Part shown: positions 12,210-23,130 of the stretch, in pieces
Layout: each line of letters starts with the position of its first letter
Position numbering within the stretch: the first letter of the stretch is position 1
Origin: Eonycteris spelaea
Taxonomy: Eukaryota > Chordata > Mammalia > Chiroptera > Pteropodidae
DNA length: 64,000 nt
Direction of reading: 5' to 3'
Assembly: GCA_003508835.1 (NCBI GenBank)
Contig: PUFA01000092.1
Span: 3,410,001-3,474,000, forward strand
The notes under the pieces: model-generated
Database searches by the model: none
What the model saw: the letters and a program-made list of their open reading frames with translations, nothing else
Told to the model about the DNA's origin: nothing
Made by a program: the position numbers and the translations under genes

Positions 12210-12995
12210 TTTCAGGAATTCAAAAAACAACTAGATGAGCAGAGCAAGGAGACTGAAACCTCAAAAAGAACAGAATAGACCTTCTGGAGAGAAAACAACA
12301 ATGACAACAACAACACTGCAAGAGTTGAAAAATGAAATAGTAAGGTGGGGAAATAGAGTCAACCAAATGAGGAAAAGATCAGTGATATCAGAGATAGAAC
12401 TCTGGAAATAAATCAGAAGGAAGAAGAGACACACTAAAGAATAAAAAATAATGAAAGAGAAATTCAAGAACTAGCTGATTTCATCAGGAAAGGAAACATA
12501 AGAATAATGGCTCTTATCAAAGGCAAGGAAAAAGAACAGGGACTAGAAAGCATTTTTAGACAAATAGTGAATGAGAATTTCCCAAATCTAAGGAATGAGC
12601 TGGAGCTTGGAATTCAAGAAGTCAACAGAACACCCAATTATCTCCACCCAAAAAGAGCTTCACCAAGACACATTGTATTAAAGTTGTCAAAAATCAATGA
12701 CAAAGACAGAATTCTCAGAGCTGCCAGGGAAAAGAAGATGGTAAACTAAAAAGAAAAACCTATTAGATTATTGTTGGACTTCTCAGCACAGACCTTACAA
12801 GCCAGAAAGGAATGGAATCAAATATTTAAATTTTTAAGTGAAAGAAACTACCAGCCTAGAATAATGTATCCAGCTAAGCTCTCCTTTGGAAACAAAGGAA
12901 AGTTAAGACCTTTCCAGACATACAAAAATTGAGGGATTTCTCCACTACAGGGCTGAACTACAGGAAAAAAATGAAAGGGGTCAGCTCACTTAACA
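12210..12995 (+). pseudogene. L1 ORF1 (RNA-binding chaperone protein), degenerate
   Basis: ORF1p normally forms a coiled-coil trimer that coats L1 RNA. The coiled-coil region is still legible around 12330-12480 but interrupted by stops. The best open stretch, 12507-12749 (80 codons), covers the RRM/C-terminal region and contains IFRQIVNENFPNL and YLHPKRASPRHIVLKLS, close to L1 ORF1p signatures. It stops, and the homology continues past the stop (FSAQTLQARKEWNQIFKFLSE, then YPAKLSF) to about 12930. A frame change then leads into an LRDFSTTG-type C-terminus ending near 12995. Non-functional. Confidence 0.85.
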
Positions 12996-13437
12996 CAAAA
13001 TGACACAAAAAAATACATAATTAGGAGTAAAGTGACTCAGGCATAGAAGCAGAGGAGTGCAATCCTTACTAAGAACAGGGCATTATAAGCTTAAATAATA
13101 AGAAGAGAATTATTTTGCATGATAGTAATAAATGTTCAGCATACATAGAGACAAATTGAGATAACAAACACTGAAGGGGAAGATTCAGAGATCCGAAATT
13201 CGCAAAGGGTAATGGAAATAAGGCACATAGAAGAAAAATGGAAGACTGTATATATGTATCTATCCTTTTTATATTCATAATGGTAACTATACACCAAAAA
13301 TTCAGAACTGAAGTATATAACATAAAACAAGAAGAGCCAGAGGGAAAACCACAAAAAGCCAACCAAAATAAAGAAAAAAGAAACACAAGGACAAGGAAGC
13401 AATGGAAACACCGAGCTACCAGAAAGCAAAAGGTAAA

Positions 13438-14149
13438 ATGGCTATAAGAAGACCTCACTTTTCAATAATCACCCTAAACGTAAATGGACTGAACTCACTA
13501 ATAAAAAGGCACAGAGTTGCAGATTGGATCAAAAAACAAAACCAATCATATGCTGCCTCCAGGAGACACAACTCAGCTACAAAGACAAATATAGACAAAG
13601 AAAAAGGGTGGAAAATGATATTTCAAGCAAATGGCATTCAGAGAAAAGCGGGAACAGTGGTACTAATATTGGACAAAACAGACTTCAAAATAAAAAATGT
13701 AAAGAAAGATCCTGATGGACACTTCAGAACAATAAAGAGAATCATGCACCAAGAAGATCTAACACTTATTAATACCTATTCTCCCAAGGGAGCCCCGAAA
13801 TATGTAAAGCAATTTCTAAGACAACTAAAGGGAGAAACAGACCAAAACACTATTGTAGTAGGGGACCTAATATCCCACTGTAGGATATGGACAGATCATT
13901 GATACAAAAAAAATGAATGAGGAAATAACATCCTTAAATGACATATTAGGCCAACTGGACATAATTGACATATACAGAGCCTTCCATCCCAAAACAGTTC
14001 CTTATACATTCTTCTCTAGTGCACATGGAACATTCTCAAGGATCGACCACATACTGGGACACAGAGATAGCCTCAACAAATATAAGAGGGTTGAAATCAT
14101 ACCAACTATATTCTCTGATCATAATGCTTTGAAACTAGAGATCAACTGA
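13438..14149 (+). pseudogene. L1 ORF2 endonuclease domain, broken
   Basis: The apurinic/apyrimidinic-type endonuclease opens with PHFSIITLNVNGLNSLIK from the ATG at 13438. The conserved glutamate segment (CCLQETQLS) lies in a different frame (13524-13715), so at least one frameshift splits the domain. The central GDxN motif reads GDLISHC just before a stop at ~13902, so the asparagine is lost. The next frame (13913-14149) carries YTFFSSAHGTFSRIDHILG and the catalytic SDHNALKLE near its end. I placed the start at 13438 because conserved residues follow at once; an upstream in-frame ATG at 13402 also exists. Confidence 0.85.
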
Positions 14150-15760
14150 AAAAAGAAAATCAGGAAGAACCACAAATACATGGAGATTAAACAACATGCT
14201 ACTGAAGAATAACTGGGTCAGGGAAGAAATAAAAAGAGAGATCAAGAGACACATAAAAAACGAATGATAATGATAGGACAACATATCAAAACTTTTGTGA
14301 CATGGTAAAAGCGGTCATAAGAGGAAAGTTGATATCATTACAGGCCTATCTCTAAAAACAAGAATGAGCCCAAATAAACAACCTAATGCTTCATCTTAAA
14401 AAACTAGAAAAGAAAGAACAAATAAGGCCTAAAATCTGTAGAAGGAAAGAAATCATCAAAATTAGAGCAAAAATAAATGAAATTGAAAAACATAAATACA
14501 CACATACATGCATGCATGCATGCATACATACATACATGCATACATACATACATACATACATACATACATACATACATACAAAAAAGAGCTGGTTCTTTGA
14601 GGTTAATAAAATTGACAAACCCCTGGCTAGACTCACTAAGGAAAAAAGAGAAAGGACACAAATAAGCAAAATCAGGGGTAAAGGGGGGGAAATTACAACT
14701 AATATTGCAGAAATACAAAGGATAATACAAGAATACTATGAAAAAGTATATAATGCCAAATTTAATAACCTAGAAGAAATGGACCAGTACTTAGAAAAAT
14801 ACAACCTTCCTAGACTAAATCAAGAAGAACTGGGAAATCTAAATAGACTGATCAGTAGTATAGAAATTGAAACAATCATCAAAAACCTACCAGAAAGTAA
14901 AAGTCCAGAACCAGATGGCTTCACCAGTGAATTGTACCAAACATTCAAAGATTTAATAACTAACCTTCTCAAACTCTTCCAAAAAAATCGAAGAGAAGGC
15001 AATACTTCCCAAATCGTTTTATGAGCTCAATATTACTTTGATACCAAAACATGGTAATAGTAACACAAAATAAGAAAACTACAAACTAATATCTCTCATG
15101 AACACAGATGCAAAAATCCTAAATAAGATACTAGCGAACCAAATACAGCAACATATTAAAACATTATACACTATGATCAAGTGGGGCCTCATTCCCAGAG
15201 GGCACAGAATGGCTCAACCTATGCAAACTGATTGATGTGATATATCACATAAACAAATTAAAAAGTAAGAATAATATGATCATATCAACAGATGCAGAAA
15301 AAAGCCTTCAACAAGATACAGCACACATTTATGGTCAAAACACTTAATAAAATCAGTATAGAAAGAAAGTAACTTAAAATAATAAAGGCCATATGACAAA
15401 CCCTCAGCCAACATTATATTTAATGACAACCAAAAACCTTCCAAGATCAGGAACACGGTAAGGCTGTCCACTATCACCACTGTCATTCAATATAACATTG
15501 GAGGTCCAAGTGAGTGCAATCAGGCAAGAGAAAGATATCAAAGGCATCCAAATAGGAAACAGAGAAGTCAGACTGTCACTATTTGCAGATGACATGATTT
15601 TCCACATAGAAAACCCTAAAAACGCCATAAGAACAATACTAGAAACAATAAGCAAATACAGTAAAATCTCTGGATACAAAATCAATGTTCAAAAATCCAT
15701 AGCATTCCTATACTCTAATAACGAAATATCAGAAAAAGAAGTGGAAAAATAATTCCTTTT
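14150..15760 (+). pseudogene. L1 ORF2 reverse transcriptase region, broken
   Basis: A 212-codon frame (14386-15024) spans the linker and the first RT blocks: [32 protein letters not shown] and the [14 protein letters not shown] block (KSPGPDGF in active L1). After a frameshift near 15020 the next RT blocks are scattered with stops (15030-15490). The frame at 15498-15752 holds [15 protein letters not shown], so the catalytic FADD motif at 15582-15593 is intact, followed by [10 protein letters not shown]. The enzyme cannot be made as one chain. An 83-base microsatellite lies inside this ORF. Confidence 0.85.
14498..14580. repeat. (CATA)n/(CATG)n tetranucleotide microsatellite within L1 ORF2
   Basis: About twenty units, mostly CATA with a CATG cluster near the left side. 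In every sense frame it encodes combinations of H, T, Y, I, A, C and M with no stop, so the L1 frame runs straight through. The antisense frames are also open, which explains two long antisense ORFs here that have no protein meaning. The sister copy has a short A-rich (plus-strand T-rich) stretch at the same place. Confidence 0.95.
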
Positions 15761-16975
15761 GCATTTGCAACAGAAAGAATAAAATACTTGGGAATTAATT
15801 TAACAAAACATGTGAAGAACCTAAAAATGAAAACTATAAGACCCCACTAAAAGAAATCGAAGAAGATACAAAAGAATAAAAAGATATCCCGTGTTCTGGA
15901 TTGGAAAGAATTAACATAGTTAAAATGACCTTTTACTTAAAGCATTATACAGATTTAATGCGAGCCCATCAAAATCCTATCAGCATTTTTTAAAAAATAG
16001 AACAAAAAGCCATCAGATTTGTATGGAAGCACAAAAGACCACGAAATGCCAAAGCTATCCTGAGAAAAATAAAAGACTAACACAACACTCTGTCCAATTT
16101 CAAGCTATACTACAAAGTGACAATAATCAAAACGGCATGATATTGGCAGCAAAACAGACCACAGACCAGTGGAACGGATTTGAGAGTCCAGAAGTAGACC
16201 TATATTTATATGGGCAAATAATTTTTGACAAAAAAGCCGAAAACATTCAGTGGAGAAAGGAAAGCCTCTTCAATAAATGGTGCTGGGAAAACTGGAAAGC
16301 CACCTGCAAAAGAATGAGACTAGACCGTTGTCTACCACCACACACCAAAGTTAAATCAAAATGGACAAAGGACCTGAATATTAGACCTGAAACAATTAAA
16401 TGCATAGAAGAACACATAGGAAACAAAACTCAAGGACCTTGGACTTAAAGGAGATTTTATGAATTTGACTCAAAGGCAAGGGAAGTAAAAGCAAAAATAA
16501 ATGGATGGGACTGTATCAAACTAAAAAGCTTCTGCTCAGCCTAAGAAACCATCAACAAGGTAAAAGAGACAACCATCCGAATGAGAAAATATATTTGTAA
16601 GCAATGCCTCCAATATGAGCCCTAATGTCCAAAATATACAAAGAACTCATATGACTCAAAGACAACATAAAATGAGCAGAGGACCTAAACAGACATTTCT
16701 CCTTAGAGGACATACAATGGCCAACAAATATATAAAAAGATGTTCAACATCGCTAGCTATTAAGAAAATGAAAATCAAAACCACAATGAGAGACCATCTC
16801 ACACCTGTTAGAATAGCTATAATCAACAGGACAAGTAATAGCAAACATTGGAGAGAATGCAGAGAAAAAGGAACCCTCATACACTGCTAGTGGAACTGCA
16901 AATTAGTACAGCTGCTATGGAAAACAGTATGGAGTTTCCTTAAAAAATTGATCTACCATATGATCCAGCAATCCC
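15761..16975 (+). pseudogene. L1 ORF2 C-terminal region, broken
   Basis: The frame at 16023-16448 contains ESLFNKWCWENWKATCKRM and a [14 protein letters not shown] block, typical of L1 ORF2 downstream of the RT. After a stop, the frame at 16615-16890 carries [35 protein letters not shown] and a [10 protein letters not shown] segment, the start of the cysteine-histidine C-terminal motif, followed by a stop where tryptophan is usual. Homology fades into the 3' UTR at about 16975. Confidence 0.85.
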
Positions 16976-17595
16976 TATACTGTATATTCACCCCAAAGAC
17001 TTGAAAACTCATATCTATAAAGATATTTTGCACACCAATGTTCATAACAGCATTATTCACAGTGGCCAGGACATGGAAGCAATCAAAGTATCCTATGATA
17101 GATAATTGGCTAAAGAAGCTGTGTTATATCTATACAGTGGAACATTACTCAGCCATAAGAAGAGATGAAGTACTGCCATTTATGACAACATGACTAGACC
17201 TCGAGATAATCATGCTAAGTGAAATAAGGCAGACAGAAAAAATTGAAAATCACATGATATCACTTATATGTATGATATAAACCTAAAAGTAACAAATGAA
17301 CAGGACAAACAGAGACTCATAGACATGGACAATGGACTAGTGGTTACCAGAAGGTAGGGGTGGGGGAGGAGAGGATAGGTAGACAGAGTAAAGCAGGGTC
17401 AAATATAGGGGGTCTGGGAGAGGGTGAAGTGAGTAAAGGGGATCAAATATATAGTAGCTGACGGAAAGTGGACTCTGGATGATAATCACACAATAGAATA
17501 CATAGATGTGAAATTATAATGTACACCTGAAAATTATATAATTGTATTAACAAATGTTACCCTAATAAACTTAATAAATAAAATAAATTTTTAAA
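16976..17595 (+). mobile_element. L1 3' UTR with G-rich tract and polyadenylation signals
   Basis: Includes the conserved-style block with a G-rich part at 17355-17425 (GGTAGGGGTGGGGGAGGAG), a feature of mammalian L1 3' UTRs, then GTACACCTGAAAATTATATAA and a tail with overlapping AATAAA motifs at 17564-17590. It ends directly at the candidate target-site duplication. Confidence 0.85.
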
Positions 17596-17604
17596 AAGAT
17601 TATA
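17596..17604. repeat. Candidate L1 target-site duplication, 3' copy
   Basis: AAGATTATA, the same nine bases as at 12045-12053, right after the A-rich tail. Confidence 0.6.
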
Positions 17605-18945
17605 ATTCTGAAAACATCAGTTCAATCACTTTAGTTTTTAAGAATGAGGTAGAGGTGTGTTATTTGACATCCCCCTTCTCATCACACATACATATCTGAG
17701 TCTTGTCTTTTTTTTTTTTCTTGATAAGGTCTCTCAAATGTATCATCATTCCACCTACACTGTAATATTTCTTGCTTGAAATATTTAAATATTTTTATCC
17801 CTTATGATAAAATTGTTTTCTGTTAATTATATTCTAAAAACAGATTTTGCTTTGTAAAATGTAGCCACCCATAGAATGTAGACTACCTGATCTCCCGTAA
17901 AAAGCAAAATTACTAAATAAGTGTCAAAATTCTGTTTTATAATTGAAAGGAAAAAAATGATAATTTGTACCAAAAACAATAAAGCTATCATATGAAAAAA
18001 AAAATTATTGATCCCCCTGACCGGGTTAAAAATGAATGCATTTTTTGTTTGTTTGTTTGTTTGTTTTTAAGTGCTGGTGCTTTTTTTTGGTGAGTCAGCA
18101 GTTGACATTAATATTATTATGCATATTTTTCATCTCTTTAACCCTAGGGTCTCTAAATGTAGCCCAAGGGACTCTGGGACACTGCAGTGAGCTCACAAGG
18201 CAAAGCAGGACATTTTAAATTCTTGAGGAAAATGCAGCAATCCCTGACACCAGTCAGACACTGCATGGATGATTTTAACATTAAACTGCTACATTTCTTC
18301 TAAAACATCCTATCTTTGTGAAACTGAGCTTGCAGCGGTTGCTGAAATAGAAACTAAGTGTTGTGTGAGAGTGTGAAAAGGAAAATGGGAGTGACAGTAA
18401 TGCTAAAATTAAAGAAGTTGTGCAGTACTCAACATGCACACACATCCCAATAGTAAGTAATTGTGGCTATATTAAAATGAAATGAGAATGTTGTTTTTTC
18501 TTTTCATGCATATATGTTATTTATTCAAATGGCTATTAAGTTATTAGGACTTCAATATTGATTAAGTTGTTTAAAACTAACTACTTAATAAATGAGACTG
18601 TTTGCTTTTCTTTTTGGTCTAGGAGTATCATAAATATAGTCACCAAGACACTCAAGGCACTGGGAGCAAGAAAGTTTGGGAACCTGTCTAACCTATTCAT
18701 TGTGCCAACTGTGACTTGTATAGGATTTAAGGAAGGACTCTCTAACTCCAGGGTAAAATTACCTTAGTGGCTATCTTTAAACTTCAACCCGACCAATCTT
18801 TCTATGGTGTTCTCTGTTCCTTTTAATGTATTCATTTGAATTTCTAGATGTCCATAACAGCACCTAACCCCCAAGGAAAATTCTCATGTTTATTTTTAGG
18901 AAGATTAAACTTAAACACACTAAAGATGGAGTTGTCTCTATCAAT
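17605..18945. other. Unassigned sequence with short homopolymer and (TTTG)n tracts
   Basis: T-run at ~17709-17719 and a (TTTG)n tract at 18041-18067. 18140-18400 looks non-repetitive and slightly less AT-rich. No gene seen; frames of 60-70 codons carry no motif. Confidence 0.5.
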
Positions 18946-18950
18946 TTAAT

Positions 18951-19045
18951 TAATTCATTTGACAAATATATATTTAACAGCAGATATGTGTTAAGTATTA
19001 TTCTAGGGCTAGAGATATGCTGGTTAGCAAATTTATTACATCGGC
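18951..19045 (-). mobile_element. L2 LINE 3' end relic, antisense
   Basis: TTAATTCATTTGACAAATATATATTTAACAG, then TGTGTTAAGTATTATTCTAGG and a GCTGGTTAGCAAA-type block, matching the antisense L2 terminus with heavy wear. Confidence 0.6.
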
Positions 19046-19049
19046 AGCA

Positions 19050-20520
19050 TTATTTTAATTGGTTAAACATTTTCAAGTATCAATGCACACTAGGATAATC
19101 ATTATTTCCAAAGCAGGTATCCAACCCAAGTCAACAGAAGAATTTTTAATGGAGAACATAGAGACATAGACCTATTATATTCATATTAAATTTAGGCCAG
19201 GACTGCAGTTAGCTATGAAATTTTCAAATGTGTTTTTCCAACTTTAAAAGAAGAAAAACATGAATGGTCAGCCCTATTTTTTTTTCACTTTCTGGATTCA
19301 ATCCATACACATTCCAAGAGTTTTCATCAAAATGAATCATTTCCTTCATAGAACCTAAAATCAGCTCCAGATCATCTAGCTCTCCTACCAGTACCAAGTG
19401 GTGGTCTGTTCTCTAAGTCCAGTTAATACTTTCTTGCTTTAGCTCAATATTTACTTTTCTAAATTTTGCTTTTCCCACGAAAAATTCAGAAAATATATGT
19501 TTTTTAAAGTTTACAGAGAACTAAATTTCACCAATTAATAAGTATAGCAAAGATGCAAGTTAGTTGAATTCCCATTGTTCCATTTATATTCTACTTTCCT
19601 TGTAATAAATTCAGACAGGTGGAAAGGAGCCTCCAAACTGATGCTTCATTTCCAAAACAAAAAAAAACAACTCAGCTTTTATATAAGTGGCTTCTCTTTT
19701 GGCTTGACAGGTTCATACATGTTGTTTTTCAAACTCAATAAGCAGTGCCTTGTCAGATCCACAGGACAAACTGATACACTGAAGTACTACTATCATTATA
19801 TTAAAAAGACAGAGTAAAGAAAAATACCATTCCCTGTAAAAGTCTGAATAAACTCTGCTCCCTTCTCACTCTTCTTTAAATATAACTTTCAGGTAAGGGT
19901 AAAGGTCTCCCCAAAAACATTTGGCTTTGAAAGCCATGCCAAACCAAGAACAAGATCAGTAAATTCTGGGATCTGCCTTTCTTCTTCACACCAAATGGTA
20001 GAGGTACAGTAAGGAATAACATACTGACAGGAAAGGTAGTCACCAAACTAGTAACCATTTGTAATAATAAATAATTCTTGTTTCCTCAAGGGAACCGCAG
20101 AATGTAGAGCTTCAGCAAATGAGAAATTTTTACATCCCAAGGACCGTGTCTCCTAATTTAGGATGGGAAGAACTCAATATGAAATTTGTCTGAATGAAGC
20201 CACAGAAACTTGGGACAAATTTGAAAAATAAGACGTTGAATTTGTGCTTCTGTCTCTTTTCCTAGAAACATACTCTGCAAACAGTACACACAAGCACGCT
20301 GCAAGAGGAGTCTTGGATGATAAAAAGCCTGCTTTTCTCAGAATCTTTCCAACATGTTTAAGCCCTGAAGGCTTATCTTAAAAAAATCATTAATGTCAAA
20401 GAAATGTTAGTATGTAAGACTTACAGCTGAAGCTGTTAGTTGAAGATTTAGACATAAGAAAGATTTGTCAGAATAAGGATATCCCTAAAACAATGAGGCC
20501 TAATGAGATAACCTAGGAAA
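19050..20520. other. Unassigned sequence
   Basis: AT-rich, no clear repeat or gene. An 80-codon plus-strand frame (19575-19817) and a 60-codon minus-strand frame (19876-20058) show no recognisable protein. Confidence 0.5.
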
Positions 20521-20524
20521 GTTC

Positions 20525-21202
20525 AGTATCCCCTTATCAACAGACTATGTTCCAAGACCCCCAATGGATGCCCAAACTCTATATAACACTATGTTTTTTT
20601 CCCTGTACATACATACCTATGATAAAGTTTAATGGCTTTTCCATCTTAACTAAGTAGTCATTATGGACTGTGGCATTAACTTTGCAGTTTGAGGTATAAT
20701 ACCAAAACTAGCACAAATATCTTTTTTCTTCTTTACAATTTCATGGATAGAAATTCATGTTTACCATAGATCTTAGCAACCTCAGGATATGATTTTTGAC
20801 TTTCCTTATTACATCAAGAACTTTCATGTTTTCACTTAAAGGAAGCACTTTATAGCCTCTCTTTGGCACATTTGAATCCCTAGCATCACTACTTTTGTGC
20901 TTTGGAGCCATTATTAAGTAAAATAAGGGTAACTTTAACACAAGCACTGTGGCACGCTACTAAATGACTAATGAGTAGGGAGTGTTGACAGCATGGATAA
21001 GCTGGACGAAAGGATGACCCATGTTCTAAGTCAGACAAGGCAGGATGGCACAAGATTTCACACTCCTGAAAATGGTGTATAATTTAAAACGTATAAATTG
21101 TTTATTTCTGGAATTTTCCATTTAATACTTTCAGACCACTGTTAGCCCCTGGTAACTGAGGCCACAGAAAGCAAAAACACAAATAAAGGTGACTGCTGTA
21201 CA
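20525..21202 (-). mobile_element. Tigger-type (Tc1/mariner, pogo branch) DNA transposon, internally deleted
   Basis: Worn terminal inverted repeats: left CCCCTTATCAACAGACTATG..., right ending ...GGTAACTGAGGCCACAGAAAGCAAAAACACAAATAAAGG. Both match the Tigger pattern once CpG decay is allowed for. The left end continues with CAAGACCCCCAATGGATGCC and CATACATACCTATGATAAAG, and the right end includes TTTATTTCTGGAATTTTCCA, all typical of a Tigger element. Inside is the start of a minus-strand transposase gene. At ~680 bases it is much shorter than a full Tigger (over 2 kb), so the middle is gone. Which Tigger subfamily I cannot say. Confidence 0.8.
20741..20911 (-). pseudogene. Tigger transposase N-terminus (remnant)
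   Basis: From the codon at 20911 the minus strand reads MAPKHKSSDARDSNVPKR and then VLPLSENMKVLDVIRKV, close to the Tigger/pogo transposase N-terminus, which begins a CENP-B-like helix-turn-helix that binds the terminal repeats. The frame stays open for about 56 residues, covering the first helices only, and stops at 20741. The catalytic DDE/D domain is absent. Twelve upstream in-frame codons exist, but the family start is the MAPK methionine. Confidence 0.8.
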
Positions 21203-21726
21203 TAGATGGAGGAGAAATAGTGGTTGAGAATAAAAAATGCACCTGTGGAGGACACATACAAAAAGAATCAAGGGTCTAGAGGAAAAGAAACCTACCACAG
21301 TATCACAGAATTCAAGTTTTGAGACTTATAGTTTGAAGAAATAGAGATCAGAAAAATCAAATTCAATAGATGAGTACTAAAAAGGCCCATTTAGCAACTG
21401 CTGACTTTTTAAAGAACAACTTTTGTAAAATGGTGGAGGCAAAGGTCAATTCGTAATGGGAATAGTGTACATGGAAAGGGAGGAATGAGGTAACTTTCTT
21501 CTGCTGGTGTGTGATAACATGCGGTCTTACTGCTTCTGAGTTCAGCACTCTAATACTCTGTCTCCAATGCAGAGGCTGAGTCTTAAAGACACTTTACTAT
21601 CGTGGTGATGGCGACTGTGGTTGTGGTTTTGGTTTCTCTGTTTTTCTTTTACTCTCCACACTTTGAGTTACCTATAAGTTCTGGATATCCCACTTTCTGG
21701 GAGGCAGCAGATAATATGAGATTTTT

Positions 21727-21744
21727 TTATCTGCCTACAGATAA
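21727..21744. promoter_or_regulatory. Perfect inverted GATA-type motif pair (candidate only)
   Basis: TTATCTG and CAGATAA flank a four-base spacer. Each arm holds a GATA core (TTATC / GATAA). Function is unproven; short palindromes occur by chance in AT-rich DNA. Confidence 0.2.
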
Positions 21745-22095
21745 AAGACATTTTCAGAGCAAGAGCCTCTCAGATTTTGCTGGAGAAAATAGAACTCAAT
21801 CCCTTTCATATTTACTCGTTATCTTATTTTCTTTCTTTCTTATCACAGAGAGAAAGGGAGGGAGAGAGCACTTTCTGTTTCCTTTGGTTGTTGCAGTCTT
21901 TCTGACACTCCTCCTTTCTGTAGGCAAAGAGCCCCATGATTGCAGAGCTGTGAATATGTTGCTCACCAACTGAAAAGTGCTCAGTAATGAAAAAATGAAT
22001 GAATAATGTATCTCTTATCAATCTTGTTACAATATTTTCATGTTTCTTTTCTTGTTTAGACTATAAAATCCTGGGGAGTTACCTTATGTTTGCAG

Positions 22096-22125
22096 TGTGT
22101 GTGTGTGTGCGCTGTGTGTGCACGC
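22096..22125. repeat. Imperfect (TG)n tract
   Basis: TG units interrupted by GCGC and a CACGC end. Confidence 0.8.
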
Positions 22126-23130
22126 TCATGTGCCTTACCTGGTACCCAGCCACAAACTAAGGTAGAGTTTTTTCCTGTGGTGAATGAATTCACACTATAG
22201 TAGAGAAAACAGAAGAGGGAGTATTCAACTCTATGAGACATATACCTGAAAAAAAAAATAGCTTCCACTCTTGAATAACTGGGGAAATTAAACTTTAACA
22301 TGCAATGTTTTCTCCGAAACATTTGAGAAAATTTTAATACTATCTGATTTTAGTCAAAAATCATTCATGGAGATTAGAGATCTTGTGCTCTGATCTGGGA
22401 AAGTTTAGTGAAGAGGTAAAATTTTTATTTAGCCCTTTGAAGATGGGCTGGTTTTAAAATAAGTGAAGAGAATATAAATTCAGTACTTGAGTTGGCAGTG
22501 ACAAATTGCAAAGAATCCAGAACTAACCAACATAATGTAGTAGAGAGAGCAGGGAGCTGAGGTGGATGGGAAAGAAATACTGGCAGTGTGAACAAGAATG
22601 AAAGCTCTTCTCTTTGTGGAAAGGTAGGAAAAGATGACACAGTCCTATGAATAGATTTCAATTTGATATTTCTTTCTATTGAACACAGCATAATGAAAAT
22701 ACTTTTTACTAACTGTTCAGTGGGTTGAAATTCAAGTTCTTCCTCAGAGTGTCATGGTAAATTAACGCAGCTGAATTGGCAGGGCTCATGATTTTTAGTC
22801 AAGTGTGCTGATGCTAGTGATGAATCTGGGAGGCAGTCTGGGAGGAACAGATTTATTTTAGTAACATTTATTTCTTCTTGACTTATCAATATTTATATGA
22901 ATGATAAAACACAACAAAAAGACCAAAAAGCCTCTTTTCTTACCAAAGAGAAGAGATGAGATGGAATAAAGCTGAGTAAAATGTAAGTATTGAAATGAAA
23001 ACTATTGTAATACTGCTAACTGGTTTTCTACAGACAATAAAATAGTATTTCTGAAATAATTAATAGGAATGATTGCACATACACAAAGAAGTCACTGAAA
23101 GTCAACTCTTCCCAGATGTTTTTAATTATG

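Larger units (their letters stand above)
12054..17595 (+). mobile_element. Near full-span LINE-1, inactivated
   Basis: A 5.5-kb plus-strand L1 with a short 5' UTR remnant, ORF1, an inter-ORF spacer of about 440 bases, ORF2 (endonuclease, reverse transcriptase, C-terminal region), a 3' UTR and an A-rich tail with AATAAA motifs, bounded by a candidate 9-bp target-site duplication. L1 copies itself by nicking target DNA with its own endonuclease and reverse-transcribing its RNA at the nick. This copy cannot: both ORFs carry stops and frameshifts, and about 0.8 kb of 5' UTR is missing relative to the sister copy at 53.4-58.5 kb. The sequence is clearly the same family as that inverted copy. Confidence 0.95.
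21205..23130. other. Unassigned sequence containing an unsupported 123-codon frame
   Basis: The plus-strand frame 21602-21973 (123 codons) has two hydrophobic stretches and one NRT glycosylation-like motif, but no recognisable family, no splice context and simple-sequence composition (GTGGTT and T-rich parts). I treat it as chance. A GATA-type palindrome sits at 21727-21744 and a short TG/CG tract at 22096-22125. No repeat family recognised. Confidence 0.4.

Noticed and set aside
13069..13458. 129-codon minus-strand frame, hydrophobic, and a second overlapping one (13136-13429)
   Set aside because: They lie antisense to the L1 spacer and ORF2 start. The T-rich antisense of an A-rich LINE gives F, L and S-rich frames.
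14498..14580. Regular array that could be mistaken for a CRISPR-type repeat
   Set aside because: The period is four bases with no spacers, a plain microsatellite in a mammalian LINE.
14391..14730. Two long antisense frames (92 and 108 codons) rich in Y, V, C and M
   Set aside because: Both are produced by the stop-free CATA microsatellite read on the opposite strand of L1 ORF2.
17564..17595. AATAAA motifs as the end of a host transcript
   Set aside because: They are the native 3' tail of the L1 and end at a candidate target-site duplication.
18010..18040. CCCTGACCGGGTT phrase reminiscent of a bat tRNA-derived SINE
   Set aside because: Only about a dozen bases match; no SINE head, body or tail around it.
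21602..21973. 123-codon plus-strand open frame with two hydrophobic stretches
   Set aside because: Hydrophobicity comes from T-rich DNA and a GTGGTT tract. No signal for an exon, no homology I recognise.
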